DNA of 64,000 nucleotides from Xanthomonas arboricola pv. juglandis (lineage in GTDB: Bacteria > Pseudomonadota > Gammaproteobacteria > Xanthomonadales > Xanthomonadaceae). The notes beneath the pieces are model-generated. The model was given only the letters and a program-made list of their open reading frames with translations, did no database searches and was not told where the DNA came from. The stretch spans positions 62,001 through 126,000 of the forward strand of contig NZ_JZEF01000003.1 of NCBI RefSeq assembly GCF_001013475.1, in the 5' to 3' direction. The position numbers were made by a program, and so were the translations under genes. Below are positions 1 through 9,290 of the stretch, piece by piece (positions within the stretch are counted from its first letter, which is position 1; the number at the start of each line of letters is the position of its first letter).

Positions 1-1690
1 CCGCGTGTGCGGGATTGCTGTCCAGCATGGTGCTGTTGGCGTTGTTGGGCGGCACCAGCGGCCACACGTTGGCACGTGCGTCGATGGCCACATGCAGCAG
101 GCCGGGGCCGGGTTGCGCCAGCAGTTCGGCCAGCGCGGCATCGACATCGCCGCGCGCGATGATGCGCTTGGCCGGGATGCCGAAGACCTGCGCCAGGGCA
201 GCAAAATCCGGGTTGTCGGACAGATCGATTTCGCTGTAACGCTCGGCAAAGAACAGTTCCTGCCACTGCCGCACCATGCCCAGCGAGCTGTTGTCCAGCA
301 GCACGATTTTGACCGGCAGCTTGCAGCGCGCGATCGTCACCAGCTCCTGCACGTTCATCATGAAACTGCCGTCGCCGGAGACCAGCACCACGGTGCGGTC
401 GGGGCAGGCGAACTGCGCGCCCATCGCCGCCGGCAGGCCGAAGCCCATCGTGCCGAGCGCGCCGCTGGTGAGGTGATTGCGCGGATCGTTGAAGCGGCAA
501 TGCTGGGCCACCCACATCTGATGCTGACCCACGTCGCAAGCGATGATGGTGTCGGCCGGGGCCACTTCGCTCAGGCGCTTGAGCAGCGCCGGCGCGTAGA
601 TATCGGTGCCGGGCGCGTCGTAACGCGCGCCGAATTTTTCGCGGTTGGCAAAGCAGCGTGTACGCCATGCCTGGCAATTGCCACGTGCTGCGCTCAATGC
701 CTTCAGACTGACCGCTACATCGCCGGGCACGGCGATGTCGGCCGTACGCAGCTTGGAGATTTCATACGCATCGGCATCCAGATGGATGACGCGCGCAAAT
801 GGTGCGAATTCGCTCAACTTGCCGGTGGCACGGTCGTCAAAGCGCGCACCGACCACCACCAACAGATCGCATTCCTGGATCGCCATATTGGCCGCACGGG
901 TGCCGTGCATGCCCAGCATGCCCAGATAATCCGGATGCGCATGCGGCAACGCGCCCAGGCCGCGCAAGGTCAGCGCGGTGGGAATGCCGGTGGCTTCGAC
1001 AAAGCGCCGAAACGCCTCCACCGCACCGGCCAGGGCGATGCCGCCACCGCCGTACACCACCGGGCGTTCGGCACTGGCGATGGCCGCCAGCGCTTCGGCC
1101 AATTTTGCATCTTCCGGAGCCGGAGGTGGCAACACTGCCGCCGGCACATGATCGGGCAGGTGCGAGGCATCGGCGATCTGCACGTCCTTGGGCAGGTCGA
1201 TCAGCACCGGCCCGGGACGTCCCTCGCGCGCAATGCGGAACGCTTCACGCACCATCTCCGGAAGATCCTCCACACGCCGCACCAGAAAACTGTGCTTGAC
1301 GATCGGCATGGTCATGCCGAACACGTCCAGTTCCTGGAACGCATCGGTGCCCAGCAGGGGCGTGGCGACCTGGCCGGTCAGGCACACCATCGGGACCGAA
1401 TCGAGCATCGCATCGGCGATGCCGGTGACCAGATTGGACGCGCCCGGGCCAGAGGTGGCCACGCACACGCCGACCCGGCCGCTGGCACGGGCGTAGCCGT
1501 TGGCGGCGAGGGCGGCGCCCTGTTCGTGACGGACCAGGATGTGCTTGAGCCTGGAATCCACCAGGGCGTCGTAGAACGGCATGATGGTGCCGCCCGGATA
1601 ACCGAACAGCGTTTCCACGCCCTCGGCTTCCAGGGCCTGCGTCAGCCAGCGCGCGCCGTTGCGGGGCGTGCTGTGTGCGGAGGTGTTCAT
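1..1690 (-). CDS. ilvG: acetolactate synthase large subunit (3' end beyond window)
   Basis: ThDP- and FAD-dependent enzyme that condenses two pyruvates, or pyruvate with 2-oxobutyrate, in the first common step of branched-chain amino acid synthesis in the cytoplasm. The translation starts MNTSAHSTPRNGARWLTQAL and soon reaches YPGGTIMPFYDAL and HEQGAALAANGYA. The Glu in HEQGAALA is the family's ThDP-activating glutamate. TSGPGASNLVTGIADA and GRPGPVLIDLPKDVQ follow. The frame is still open at the left edge after 563 codons, about the usual full length, so only a few C-terminal codons should be missing. A GAAGG-type ribosome site precedes the ATG. It lies 42 bp downstream of ilvC on the same strand and is presumably co-transcribed from the attenuated promoter near 3.1 kb. 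The small regulatory subunit gene, if present, lies outside the window. The family assignment is firm; the choice of ilvG rather than ilvB or ilvI rests on the operon position. Confidence 0.93.
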   Translation of the reverse strand, partial: MNTSAHSTPRNGARWLTQALEAEGVETLFGYPGGTIMPFYDALVDSRLKHILVRHEQGAALAANGYARASGRVGVCVATSGPGASNLVTGIADAMLDSVPMVCLTGQVATPLLGTDAFQELDVFGMTMPIVKHSFLVRRVEDLPEMVREAFRIAREGRPGPVLIDLPKDVQIADASHLPDHVPAAVLPPPAPEDAKLAEALAAIASAERPVVYGGGGIALAGAVEAFRRFVEATGIPTALTLRGLGALPHAHPDYLGMLGMHGTRAANMAIQECDLLVVVGARFDDRATGKLSEFAPFARVIHLDADAYEISKLRTADIAVPGDVAVSLKALSAARGNCQAWRTRCFANREKFGARYDAPGTDIYAPALLKRLSEVAPADTIIACDVGQHQMWVAQHCRFNDPRNHLTSGALGTMGFGLPAAMGAQFACPDRTVVLVSGDGSFMMNVQELVTIARCKLPVKIVLLDNSSLGMVRQWQELFFAERYSEIDLSDNPDFAALAQVFGIPAKRIIARGDVDAALAELLAQPGPGLLHVAIDARANVWPLVPPNNANSTMLDSNPAHA

Positions 1691-1732
1691 GCGTTGCGGA
1701 CCTTCGGTGTTAGCGGTGGGGGTGCGGCGGCA

Positions 1733-2734
1733 TTACGCCGCTTGTTGATTCGCAGGTGTGGCGGCGGCTTGCTGCTGCCCGTTGAGCCACACCATCTTGG
1801 CGCGCAGCTTCTTGCCCACTTCCTCGATCGGGTGCTCCAGATCGGCCTGCTTGAACTTGTTGTAGTTCGGCAGGCCGGCTTCGTATTCGGCCACCCAGTT
1901 CTTGGTGAAGGTGCCGTTCTGGATATCGGTCAGCACGTCCTTCATGCGCGCCTTGGTGCTGGCGTCGATCACGCGCGGGCCGCTGACATAGTCGCCGTAT
2001 TGCGCGGTTTCCGACACGAATTCCAGCATGCGGGTGATGCCGCCTTCGTAAAACAGGTCCACGATCAACTTCAGTTCGTGCAGCACTTCGTAGTACGCGA
2101 TCTCCGGCTGGTAGCCGGCTTCCACCAGCACTTCGAAACCGGCCTGCACCAGCGACGAGGCGCCGCCGCACAGCACGGCCTGCTCGCCGAACAGGTCGGT
2201 TTCGGTTTCTTCCTTGAAGGTGGTCTTGATGATGTTGGCGCGCGCGCCGCCCAGGCCGCCGGCATAGGTCAGCGCGAACTGCTCGGCCTTGCCGCTGGTG
2301 TCCTGGTAGACCGCATAGATGCACGGCACGCCGCGGCCGATCTCATATTCGCGACGCACCAGCGCGCCCGGACCCTTCGGCGCGACCAGCACCACATCCA
2401 GGTCGGCGCGCGGGGTGATCATGTCGAAATGCACGTTCAGGCCATGCGCGAACAGCAGGCAGGCGCCTTGCTTCATGTTCGGGGCGATGACTTCCTCGTA
2501 GAGCTTCTTCTGCACCATGTCCGGGGTCAGGATCGCGACCAGGTCGGCACTCTTGACCGCCTCGGCCGGCGCCACCACGGTGAAGCCATCGGCCTGGGCC
2601 TTGGATTCGGTCGGGCCACCGGCACGCAGGCCGACGGTGACGTCGAAGCCGGAATCGCGCAGGTTCAGCGCATGCGCGCGGCCCTGGCTGCCGTAGCCGA
2701 TGATCGCGATTTTCGGTTGGGTGTCGTTGCTCAT
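1733..2734 (-). CDS. ilvC: ketol-acid reductoisomerase (NADP+)
   Basis: Catalyses alkyl migration and NADPH reduction of acetolactate or acetohydroxybutyrate to the dihydroxy acid, the step after acetolactate synthase. The 333 residues fit the short class I enzyme. The N-terminal Rossmann fold shows [22 protein letters not shown] at about residues 8-29. The knotted C-terminal metal-binding domain carries the acidic motifs [19 protein letters not shown] and [18 protein letters not shown], typical of the two-Mg2+ active site. It is the first structural gene of the operon: its start lies about 200 bp downstream of the leader terminator, and ilvG follows after 42 bp. Expression should therefore be governed by Leu/Val/Ile attenuation. 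The C-terminus ([15 protein letters not shown]) is a low-complexity tail of no obvious function. Confidence 0.97.
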   Translation of the reverse strand: MSNDTQPKIAIIGYGSQGRAHALNLRDSGFDVTVGLRAGGPTESKAQADGFTVVAPAEAVKSADLVAILTPDMVQKKLYEEVIAPNMKQGACLLFAHGLNVHFDMITPRADLDVVLVAPKGPGALVRREYEIGRGVPCIYAVYQDTSGKAEQFALTYAGGLGGARANIIKTTFKEETETDLFGEQAVLCGGASSLVQAGFEVLVEAGYQPEIAYYEVLHELKLIVDLFYEGGITRMLEFVSETAQYGDYVSGPRVIDASTKARMKDVLTDIQNGTFTKNWVAEYEAGLPNYNKFKQADLEHPIEEVGKKLRAKMVWLNGQQQAAATPANQQAA

Positions 2735-2931
2735 GGAGTAGTCCTTGCGGGGTTGGCAGTAAGAAAAGGATCAGCCGGCAGCGTCAGGGGCTGGCCGGCC
2801 GAGCAAAGCGGGGATGGACGACGGCACCGGCCATGCAGGCACTGCACCAGCGCAGTGGTCGGCGCGGGTAGGGCAACTGGTGGCGATGTCGGTGATGTCG
2901 TTCATGTCATTCGAAACTTTTGGTGGTCCCT

Positions 2932-2970
2932 GAAACGCGAAACCCCGCGCCGTTGCCGGTGCGGGGTCTG
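2932..2970 (-). terminator. ilv attenuator: terminator hairpin with competing antiterminator
   Basis: On the minus strand an ACCCCGC arm (2967-2961) pairs with GCGGGGT (2948-2942). A further CCG/CGG stem closes on a GCAA loop, and TTTCGCGTTTC follows. The segment CCCGCACCGG in the 5' arm (2965-2956) is a perfect complement of CCGGTGCGGG at 3020-3011, inside the leader peptide gene just after its Leu/Val/Ile codons. This gives the classic mutually exclusive antiterminator (2:3) and terminator (3:4) pairing. The U tract is weak, which is common in GC-rich attenuators. Confidence 0.82.
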
Positions 2971-2994
2971 ATCGAAGCCTTGTGTGTCTGTTGC

Positions 2995-3117
2995 CTACAC
3001 GAAGTCCCGTCCCGCACCGGTTGGCGAGGTAATAAGTACGAGCACGAGAAGCGACGCTGCCGACGCGCCGATGGGCGCGGACACTGGGGCGTTCGAGGTG
3101 GTGTGGCGGTGCGACAT
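2995..3117 (-). CDS. ilv operon leader peptide (attenuation)
   Basis: A 40-codon frame on the minus strand: ATG at 3117-3115, TAG ending at 2995. It contains the run LLVLVLIT at residues 23-30 and ends TSPTGAGRDFV. Such Leu/Val/Ile-rich leader peptides sense charged branched-chain tRNAs. A ribosome stalled at codons 23-30 (3051-3028) would leave the antiterminator arm at 3020-3011 free to pair, so ilvCG would be read. Fast translation would cover that arm and let the terminator at 2967-2942 form. No Shine-Dalgarno is visible, and the predicted transcription start falls within a few bases of the ATG, so translation may be leaderless. The role is inferred from the codon run plus hairpin geometry; the peptide itself is expected to have no further function. 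Confidence 0.85.
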   Translation of the reverse strand: MSHRHTTSNAPVSAPIGASAASLLVLVLITSPTGAGRDFV

Positions 3118-3126
3118 GTGACTGAG

Positions 3127-3154
3127 ATAACCATCGCTGCAGGTGGGGTGTCAA
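3127..3154 (-). promoter_or_regulatory. promoter of the ilv leader transcript
   Basis: On the minus strand a consensus -35 TTGACA (3154-3149) is followed after 16 bp by GGTTAT (3132-3127) as a poorer -10. The predicted start is around 3118-3120, right at the leader-peptide ATG (3117). Position relative to the leader peptide and attenuator supports the call; the -10 match is weak. Confidence 0.6.
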
Positions 3155-3376
3155 CCCTTGCGCATGAAACGGCCGCATCAATCGGCGCTGTGTCGCGCGA
3201 AACCGCGTGGCAGCAGTATGGTTGCTGTTGAAACCGCATCGCTGCAGACCGGTAACGGGCGATGCGAGTCACTAAATGCGCGGCATTTGTGCTGGCAGAC
3301 AGTGCTCACCGAGCGAGGCGGCCCGACCCGCTGGTATGGTTGGCCACTCACCTGTGGTGTCCGGGGATCTTCTGTC

Positions 3377-5086
3377 ATGCGTCGCGTACCTGTGTTGTTG
3401 ATGTCTGCCTTGGCGCTGCTCGCGCCGCCCCTCAGTGCTGCCGACCGGATCACCGGGCAGCCGTTCGCCACCCGCTCGGAAGTCATCGCCCCGCATGCGA
3501 TGGCGGCGACCTCGCAGCCGTTGGCCACCCAGATCGCGCTGGATGTGATGAAGGACGGCGGGTCGGCGGTGGATGCGGCGATTGCCGCCAATGCCGCGCT
3601 GGGCCTGATGGAGCCCACCGGCAACGGCGTCGGCGGGGATCTGTTTGCGATCGTCTGGGACCCCAAGACCAGCAAGCTTTACGGCTACAACGGCTCGGGC
3701 CGCTCGCCCAGATCGCTGACCCTGGCCGAGTTCCAGCGCCGTGGGCTGAAGGACATACCGCCGACCGGCCCGTTGCCGGTCTCGGTGCCGGGCGCGGTGG
3801 ATGGCTGGTTCGCGCTGCACGAGCGCTTCGGGCGCAAGCCGATGGCGCAGAACCTGGCCCCGGCGATCCGCTACGCCCGCGAGGGCCATCCGGTGGCCGA
3901 GACCATCGCCTATTACTGGGACCGTTCGGTGCCGCGGCTGTCGCAGTACCCCGGCTTCAAGGAGCAGTTCACCATCGACGGCCATGCCCCGCGCAAGGGC
4001 GAGCTGTGGAAGAACCCGAACCTGGCCAACACCTTGCAGCAGATCGCCGACGGCGGCCGCGATGCCTTCTACAAGGGCGACATCGCCCGCACCATCGGCG
4101 CCTATTTCAAGGCCAATGGCGGCTACCTGAGTTACCAGGATCTGGCCAGCCACACCGGCGAGTGGGTGGAGCCGGTGTCCACCAACTACCGTGGTTATGA
4201 CGTCTGGGAGTTGCCGCCCAACAGCCAGGGCATCGCCGCGTTGCAGATGCTCAATATCCTGGAGGGCTACGATTTCTCCAAGATTCCGTACGGCTCGGCC
4301 GAGCATGTGCACCTGTTCACCGAAGCCAAGAAGCTGGCCTTCGCCGACCGCGCGCGCTTCTATGCCGACCCCGCCTTCCAGCCGGCGCCGCTGGCCAGGC
4401 TGATTTCCAAGGACTACGCCGCGCAGCGTCGCGCGCTGATCTCCATGGACAAGGCGCTCAAGGAAGTACAGCCGGGCACGCCAAAGCAGCTGGAAGAAGG
4501 CGACACCATCTACATGACCGTCGCCGATGCCGACGGCATGATGGTGTCGTTGATCCAGTCCAATTACCGCGGCATGGGCAGCGGCATGGCCCCGCCCGGG
4601 CTGGGCTTCATCCTGCAGGACCGCGGCGAGATGTTCGTGCTGAAAAAGGATCACCCCAATGGCTACGCGCCGGGCAAGCGGCCGTTCCAGACCATCATTC
4701 CCGCCTTCGTCACCAAGGACGGCAAGCCGTGGCTGAGCTTCGGGGTGATGGGCGGGGCGATGCAGCCGCAGGGGCACGTGCAGATCGTGATGAACCTGGT
4801 GGACTTCCATATGAATCTGCAGGAAGCCGGCGACGCGCCGCGCATCCAGCATGAAGGCTCCACCGAGCCGACCGGCCAGGCCACCGCGATGAGCGATGGT
4901 GGCGAGGTCAACCTGGAAACCGGCTTCTCCTACGACACCATCCGCGCACTGATGCGCAAAGGCCACCGGGTGATCTTTGCCGATGGCCCGTATGGCGGAT
5001 ACCAGGCGATCGCGCGCGATCCGGCCAGCGGGGTGTATTACGGGGCCTCGGAAAGCCGCAAGGACGGGCAGGCCGCCGGCTACTGA
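3377..5086 (+). CDS. ggt: gamma-glutamyltranspeptidase precursor
   Basis: Periplasmic N-terminal-nucleophile hydrolase that cleaves or transfers the gamma-glutamyl group of glutathione. The ATG at 3377 gives 569 residues with a signal peptide ([21 protein letters not shown]). The large-subunit region shows [30 protein letters not shown], a family hallmark. The precursor should self-cleave before Thr377 in [10 protein letters not shown], making that Thr the nucleophile of the small subunit. In the small subunit [15 protein letters not shown] and [14 protein letters not shown] are conserved. The frame is open further upstream, but the signal peptide fixes the start. It is transcribed away from the ilv leader. 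The protein ends 79 bp before the chemoreceptor gene, with no clear terminator between them. Confidence 0.95.
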   Translation: MRRVPVLLMSALALLAPPLSAADRITGQPFATRSEVIAPHAMAATSQPLATQIALDVMKDGGSAVDAAIAANAALGLMEPTGNGVGGDLFAIVWDPKTSKLYGYNGSGRSPRSLTLAEFQRRGLKDIPPTGPLPVSVPGAVDGWFALHERFGRKPMAQNLAPAIRYAREGHPVAETIAYYWDRSVPRLSQYPGFKEQFTIDGHAPRKGELWKNPNLANTLQQIADGGRDAFYKGDIARTIGAYFKANGGYLSYQDLASHTGEWVEPVSTNYRGYDVWELPPNSQGIAALQMLNILEGYDFSKIPYGSAEHVHLFTEAKKLAFADRARFYADPAFQPAPLARLISKDYAAQRRALISMDKALKEVQPGTPKQLEEGDTIYMTVADADGMMVSLIQSNYRGMGSGMAPPGLGFILQDRGEMFVLKKDHPNGYAPGKRPFQTIIPAFVTKDGKPWLSFGVMGGAMQPQGHVQIVMNLVDFHMNLQEAGDAPRIQHEGSTEPTGQATAMSDGGEVNLETGFSYDTIRALMRKGHRVIFADGPYGGYQAIARDPASGVYYGASESRKDGQAAGY

Positions 5087-5165
5087 GCAAGCGCCTGCGG
5101 TGCGGGGCACCGCTCAATTCCAGCTGCAGCGCGCCGTTAATGATCATGATGGATTAGGAATTCCC

Positions 5166-7004
5166 ATGAGCTCGATGCAACAGCCCGATCCGCCGTCGCA
5201 AACGCATGCGGCGCTGCTCCCCGATGCACCGGTCGCGCTGTTGCGGCTATCGGCCGAGGCCTGCGTGGTGGCCTGCAATCGCGCGGGCCTGGACGTCCTG
5301 GGAAAGACCGCTGGCGAGCTGCAGGGCGCGCCGGCGTCGGTGTTGTGGGGATTGGGCGCAGCCGATCTGGTCGGCGAAGACGGCGTCTGGGCGGCCCCCG
5401 GCGACGACCCGGCTCGGCGCGTGCGCTATGTGCGCGACCGCGAGCACGGTGGCTGGATGCTGTCGCTGCCGCATGTGGAAACCGCGATCCTGCTGCGCGA
5501 AGCCACCCGCCTGGCCGAAGACAGCCGGCCGGTGCCGATCTCGCCGCTGCTGCAGCCGTTGGTGGCGCGCCTGCAGGCCGAGCACGAAGACCGCACCGTG
5601 CTGGAGCGCACCGCCCAGGCGCTGGCCGGCTGCGAGCTGGAACTGCTGCTGCCGCCCGGTCTGGCGGAGACCGACATGGGGCGCCGGCTGCAGGCCGGCT
5701 TCGGCAATCTGGCCGAGGCGATCCGCCAGGCAGTGGCGTTGTCGGTGCAGATCGCCGCCGAAGTGCCGCCGCTGGTGGCCGAGAACGACGAGATGGTGCG
5801 TCAGTCGCAGGCGCAGACCGAAGCACTGGATGGCGCCCGCACGGCGGTGGAGCGCCTTGCTTCGAGCCTGCACGACGTCAATGCCGATCTGGCACAAGTG
5901 ATCGCGCTGGCCGCCAGTGCCGACGACAGCGCACGTCAGGGCGTTGCCGCCGCGCACGCGCTGGGCCAGGCGATGCACGAAGTGGAACGCCGCGCCGCGC
6001 GTGCCGGCGAGGTCATCGAAGTCATCGACTCGGTGGCGTTCCAGACCAATATCCTGTCGATCAACGCCAGCATTGAAGCTGCGCATGCCGGCGATGCCGG
6101 GCGCGGGTTTGCGGTGGTCGCCACCGAGATCCGCCGCCTGGCCGAACGCGCGGCAGCGGCAGCGCGCGACGTGCGCGCGATCCTGGCCGAAACCAGCGCC
6201 GCGGTGGGCGAGGGCGCAGCCTCCGCGCGCGGCACCGAAGCGGTGCTCGACGGCATCACCCGTGTGCTCGGCCAGGCCAGCAGCGCGATGACCACGGTGG
6301 CCGGGCGGATCCAGGCGCAGGACGGCGAGATTCGCGGCATCGAAAGCGCCGTCGATGGCGTGGTGGCGCTGGGGCGCAGCAACCTGCAGCACGCCGCGCA
6401 TGTGGCCGAACGCAGCGAGGCGCTGGAGCGCGGTACCGAGACGCTGCGCGACTGCGTGGGCCTGTTCCGTCTGCCGGCCGACCCGCTGACAGTGCCCCGG
6501 CACGCGCGCGTCAAGGAACTCGCGGTGGCGACCGCCGCTCGTATCGGCACTGCCCTGGCGCAGGCCATCGCACGCGGCCAGATCGACGAAGCGGCGCTGT
6601 TCGCCCGCACCTATACACCGATTGCCGGCGTGGAGCCGGCCAAGTTCAGCACCGACTTCGATGTACTTTGCGACGAGGTGTTACCCGCCCTGCAGGAGCC
6701 ACTGCTGGATGCGCATCCGTGGATCGTGTTCGCCATCTGCGCCAACCCCGACGGCTATGTGCCCACGCACAATCTGCGCTTCACCCAGCCGCTGACCGGC
6801 GATCCCAAGCGCGATCTGGTCGGCAACCGCACCAAGCGCAAGTTCACCGACCGCGTCGGCCGCAGCGTGGGCGCGCACACCGACCCGTATCGCCTGCAGG
6901 TCTACCGCCGCGACACGGGCCAGATCATGTTCGACCTGTCGGCCCCGATCTTTGTGGGCCGCAAGCACTGGGGCGGTTTGCGGGTGGGCTACACGCTGGA
7001 CTAG
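5166..7004 (+). CDS. soluble methyl-accepting chemotaxis protein with N-terminal PAS-like and C-terminal sensor domains
   Basis: Predicted cytoplasmic chemoreceptor of 612 residues with no membrane helix. Residues about 17-125 ([32 protein letters not shown]) resemble a PAS fold. Residues about 200-460 form the long coiled-coil signalling domain, whose hairpin tip reads [20 protein letters not shown] from residue 292, the CheA/CheW contact region. After the signalling domain about 150 more residues follow, including [16 protein letters not shown] and [12 protein letters not shown] and ending GLRVGYTLD. This tail looks like a Cache-type or other sensory module placed behind the signalling tip, an unusual order. 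An AGGA-like site precedes ATG 5166. The neighbours (ggt, S9 peptidase) are not chemotaxis genes, so the ligand is unknown. The gene converges on the S9 peptidase gene with only 9 bp between stops. Confidence 0.88.
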   Translation: MSSMQQPDPPSQTHAALLPDAPVALLRLSAEACVVACNRAGLDVLGKTAGELQGAPASVLWGLGAADLVGEDGVWAAPGDDPARRVRYVRDREHGGWMLSLPHVETAILLREATRLAEDSRPVPISPLLQPLVARLQAEHEDRTVLERTAQALAGCELELLLPPGLAETDMGRRLQAGFGNLAEAIRQAVALSVQIAAEVPPLVAENDEMVRQSQAQTEALDGARTAVERLASSLHDVNADLAQVIALAASADDSARQGVAAAHALGQAMHEVERRAARAGEVIEVIDSVAFQTNILSINASIEAAHAGDAGRGFAVVATEIRRLAERAAAAARDVRAILAETSAAVGEGAASARGTEAVLDGITRVLGQASSAMTTVAGRIQAQDGEIRGIESAVDGVVALGRSNLQHAAHVAERSEALERGTETLRDCVGLFRLPADPLTVPRHARVKELAVATAARIGTALAQAIARGQIDEAALFARTYTPIAGVEPAKFSTDFDVLCDEVLPALQEPLLDAHPWIVFAICANPDGYVPTHNLRFTQPLTGDPKRDLVGNRTKRKFTDRVGRSVGAHTDPYRLQVYRRDTGQIMFDLSAPIFVGRKHWGGLRVGYTLD

Positions 7005-7013
7005 CTTGCGTGG

Positions 7014-8987
7014 TTATTGCGGCGCGGCAGATACGGTACCGGGTGTCGTTGCCGCGGTGTTGCCACCCAACTGCTCGGCAAGAAAGCGTTCGAGGGTGCG
7101 ATAGAAGGTGACCTGGTTGGCCTCCTTGTAGAAGCCGTGGCCTTCCTTGGGAACGGCCATCCACTGCGGCGCGTTGCCGCTGCGTGTCAATGCCGCGCGC
7201 AGGCTCTTTGCCTGTGCAAACGGGGCGCGTTCGTCCTCTTCACCGTGCACGAGCAGCACCGGCACCTTGATGCGCTCGGCCAACATCACCGGGGAGTGTG
7301 CGGCCAGTTCGGCGGCATCACGGCCGATGGCGCGCTCCAGATAATTCAGGCCGTACTCGCTGCGATTGATGTCGCCCTTGCTGTACATCATCTGCAGATC
7401 GTAGATGCCGGCCACGCCGACCGCGCAGCGGAACAACTCCGGCGCCTTGACCTGCACCATCATGGCGGCATACGCGCCGAAACTGGCGCCATAGCTGCAG
7501 ATGCGCGTCTGGTCGGCCAGTCCCTGGCCCACCGCCCAGCGTACGCCGTCGATCAGATCGTCCTGGATGCGTTCGCCCCACTGGCGATACCCGGCGCGCT
7601 CGAACCGGTTGCCACGACCCAGGCCGCCGCGGTAGTTGACCTGCAGCACCAGATACCCGCGGCTGGCCAGGAACTGGGCGTCGGTATCGAAGGCCCAGCC
7701 ATCGCCATCGGCATGCGGGCCGCCGTGCGGCAGCAGGACCATCGGCAAGCGCACCCCGCTTGCGGCATTGCCGGGAACGGTGAGCACGCCGTCCAGGGTC
7801 AAGCCGTCGCTTGCTTGAAAGGTCACCATGCGCCGCTCGCTCATCTGCGCCGCCTGCAATGCATTGCGTGCCTTGATGACGAGTTTGAGCGTATTGCTCG
7901 GCCGGTCGAAGATGTACCAGGCTCCGGCATCGCGGTCGCTGTAGGCCCTCAGCAGCAGGCCATTGCCGTCCTCGGTGAAATTGATGAAGTCCACGTACTG
8001 GCCGGCCAGGGTCTGGCTCAGGCTCCGGTGCAGTTGCGTTTCGGCGGTGTCCTGCTCGAAATAGCGCAGTGTCGGCCGCCCTGGCCCCAGCCGTGCAGCA
8101 AACGGCGTTTGCGGCGCCGGACTCCATTGCAGGTCATCCACGCTGTAGAACGGGTCCGACGCAAGCACGCTGCGCTGCTGGCCATCCGGATCGGTGGCCA
8201 CCAGGACTGCAGGGCCACCCGCGTCGCTGTACCAGCCATAGAGGCGGCCCGGCTGTCGCGCGAATGCGATCGGTCGCCAGCTGGCCTGGACCTGGGTCAT
8301 CGGCGACCAGCCATTGCCCGAGCGGCGGAACAGCAACGGGTTATCGTTGTTGTCGGTGCCGTACGCGTAGTGCGCCACGCCATCGTGGTCGAGCACGAAC
8401 CGCAGATCGGGGACGTCGATGTCGGCCATCAGCCGATGGGTGGTGGTGTTGGCGTCGACGTCGTAGAGCATCGAGTGGCGTGAGTCCAGCGACAGACGCC
8501 GCATGTAGAAGTGCCCGTTGCGGCGACTCGGCAGGCCCTCGATATAGCCGAATCCGCGCTCCAGACCGGCATTGCGGGTGCTTTGCAGGTAGCCATACAC
8601 ATAGCGCTGATTGCTACCATCCAGGTCGGTGGCAATGATCTCGCCCATCGGCATGGGCTCTTCCAGCGAGCCGAGTTTGCGCCCCTTGCCGATCACCAGC
8701 CGGCGGTCGCTGACCCAGGCAATGCGCACCGGCAATTCATAGCGCGGCAAGCGCAGCATGGTGGTGGATTGCATGCCGGCGATGCGGTAGACCACCAGCG
8801 CGTAGTTGCCATCGCCCAGATCCGCGCTGACCGCCAAATGCTTTCCATCGGGTGACATCGCCGGCGAGGAGATCGGACCGGATTCGACGAACGCCTCGAC
8901 AGGCGGCGGGGAGGCGGCCTGCGCGGTCCCTGCAAACAACCCCATCAGCAGCATTGCTGCCCAGCCAAACCCGTGCATCCCCTGCAT
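7014..8987 (-). CDS. S9-family (prolyl oligopeptidase-type) secreted peptidase
   Basis: Secreted serine peptidase of 657 residues. The N-terminus MQGMHGFGWAAMLLMGLFAGTAQA is a signal peptide. The first half is a beta-propeller-like region (SPAMSPDGKHLAVSADLGDG). The C-terminal alpha/beta-hydrolase domain carries the triad: Ser502 in GASFGAYA, Asp585 in HGEEDERAP and His617 in EGHGF. Y-R-G-G in QVNYRGGLGRGNRF precedes the domain as in other S9 enzymes. Substrates are probably short peptides in the periplasm. It lies on the same strand downstream of TonB receptor 1, but a terminator separates them, so co-transcription is doubtful. A second ATG nine bases inside (MHGFGW) is possible. Exact S9 subfamily not determined. 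Confidence 0.92.
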   Translation of the reverse strand: MQGMHGFGWAAMLLMGLFAGTAQAASPPPVEAFVESGPISSPAMSPDGKHLAVSADLGDGNYALVVYRIAGMQSTTMLRLPRYELPVRIAWVSDRRLVIGKGRKLGSLEEPMPMGEIIATDLDGSNQRYVYGYLQSTRNAGLERGFGYIEGLPSRRNGHFYMRRLSLDSRHSMLYDVDANTTTHRLMADIDVPDLRFVLDHDGVAHYAYGTDNNDNPLLFRRSGNGWSPMTQVQASWRPIAFARQPGRLYGWYSDAGGPAVLVATDPDGQQRSVLASDPFYSVDDLQWSPAPQTPFAARLGPGRPTLRYFEQDTAETQLHRSLSQTLAGQYVDFINFTEDGNGLLLRAYSDRDAGAWYIFDRPSNTLKLVIKARNALQAAQMSERRMVTFQASDGLTLDGVLTVPGNAASGVRLPMVLLPHGGPHADGDGWAFDTDAQFLASRGYLVLQVNYRGGLGRGNRFERAGYRQWGERIQDDLIDGVRWAVGQGLADQTRICSYGASFGAYAAMMVQVKAPELFRCAVGVAGIYDLQMMYSKGDINRSEYGLNYLERAIGRDAAELAAHSPVMLAERIKVPVLLVHGEEDERAPFAQAKSLRAALTRSGNAPQWMAVPKEGHGFYKEANQVTFYRTLERFLAEQLGGNTAATTPGTVSAAPQ

Positions 8988-9053
8988 CTGCGTCGTCCAT
9001 TCCCTGTTTCACGGAACGATAACGAACCGGCAATGGCTGTGGCAAGTAGGTCA

Positions 9054-9080
9054 CAAAAAAAGCCGCCGAAGATCGGCGGC
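9054..9080 (-). terminator. intrinsic terminator after TonB receptor 1
   Basis: The minus strand reads GCCGCCGATCTTCGGCGGC followed by a run of seven T. This strong rho-independent terminator lies about 210 bp behind the stop of the receptor gene and just before the S9 peptidase start. Confidence 0.85.
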
Positions 9081-9213
9081 AGGGAGAGAGAGCGGGTTTC
9101 TTGTTGTAGTGACTGCAGGCTAGCGGGGTGATGTGCCGTGGAAATGTCCCTGCATGGCGCCGCTGGCGTGCTGCGTGCCAGGCGGCCGCCTGCGTGTCAG
9201 CCCTGGCACATGC

Positions 9214-9241
9214 ACAACGACCTCCCGAGGGAGGCCGTTGT
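9214..9241. other. 14-bp imperfect hairpin in the 303-bp gap after receptor 1
   Basis: ACAACGACCTCCC pairs with GGGAGGCCGTTGT with one mismatch. It sits between the receptor stop (9291) and the stronger terminator at 9054-9080. It could protect the receptor mRNA 3' end. The rest of the 8988-9290 gap shows nothing recognisable. Confidence 0.4.
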
Positions 9242-9290
9242 GACAACCGGCGTATCCAGCCAGCGGGCCCGGCGGCCCAAGGGCGCGCGA

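Noticed and set aside
5-2971. Long plus-strand open frame of 988 codons over ilvG and ilvC
   Set aside because: It lies opposite two unmistakable enzymes, its translation is Arg/Gln/Ala/His-rich without recognisable domains, and long antisense frames are expected in DNA this GC-rich.
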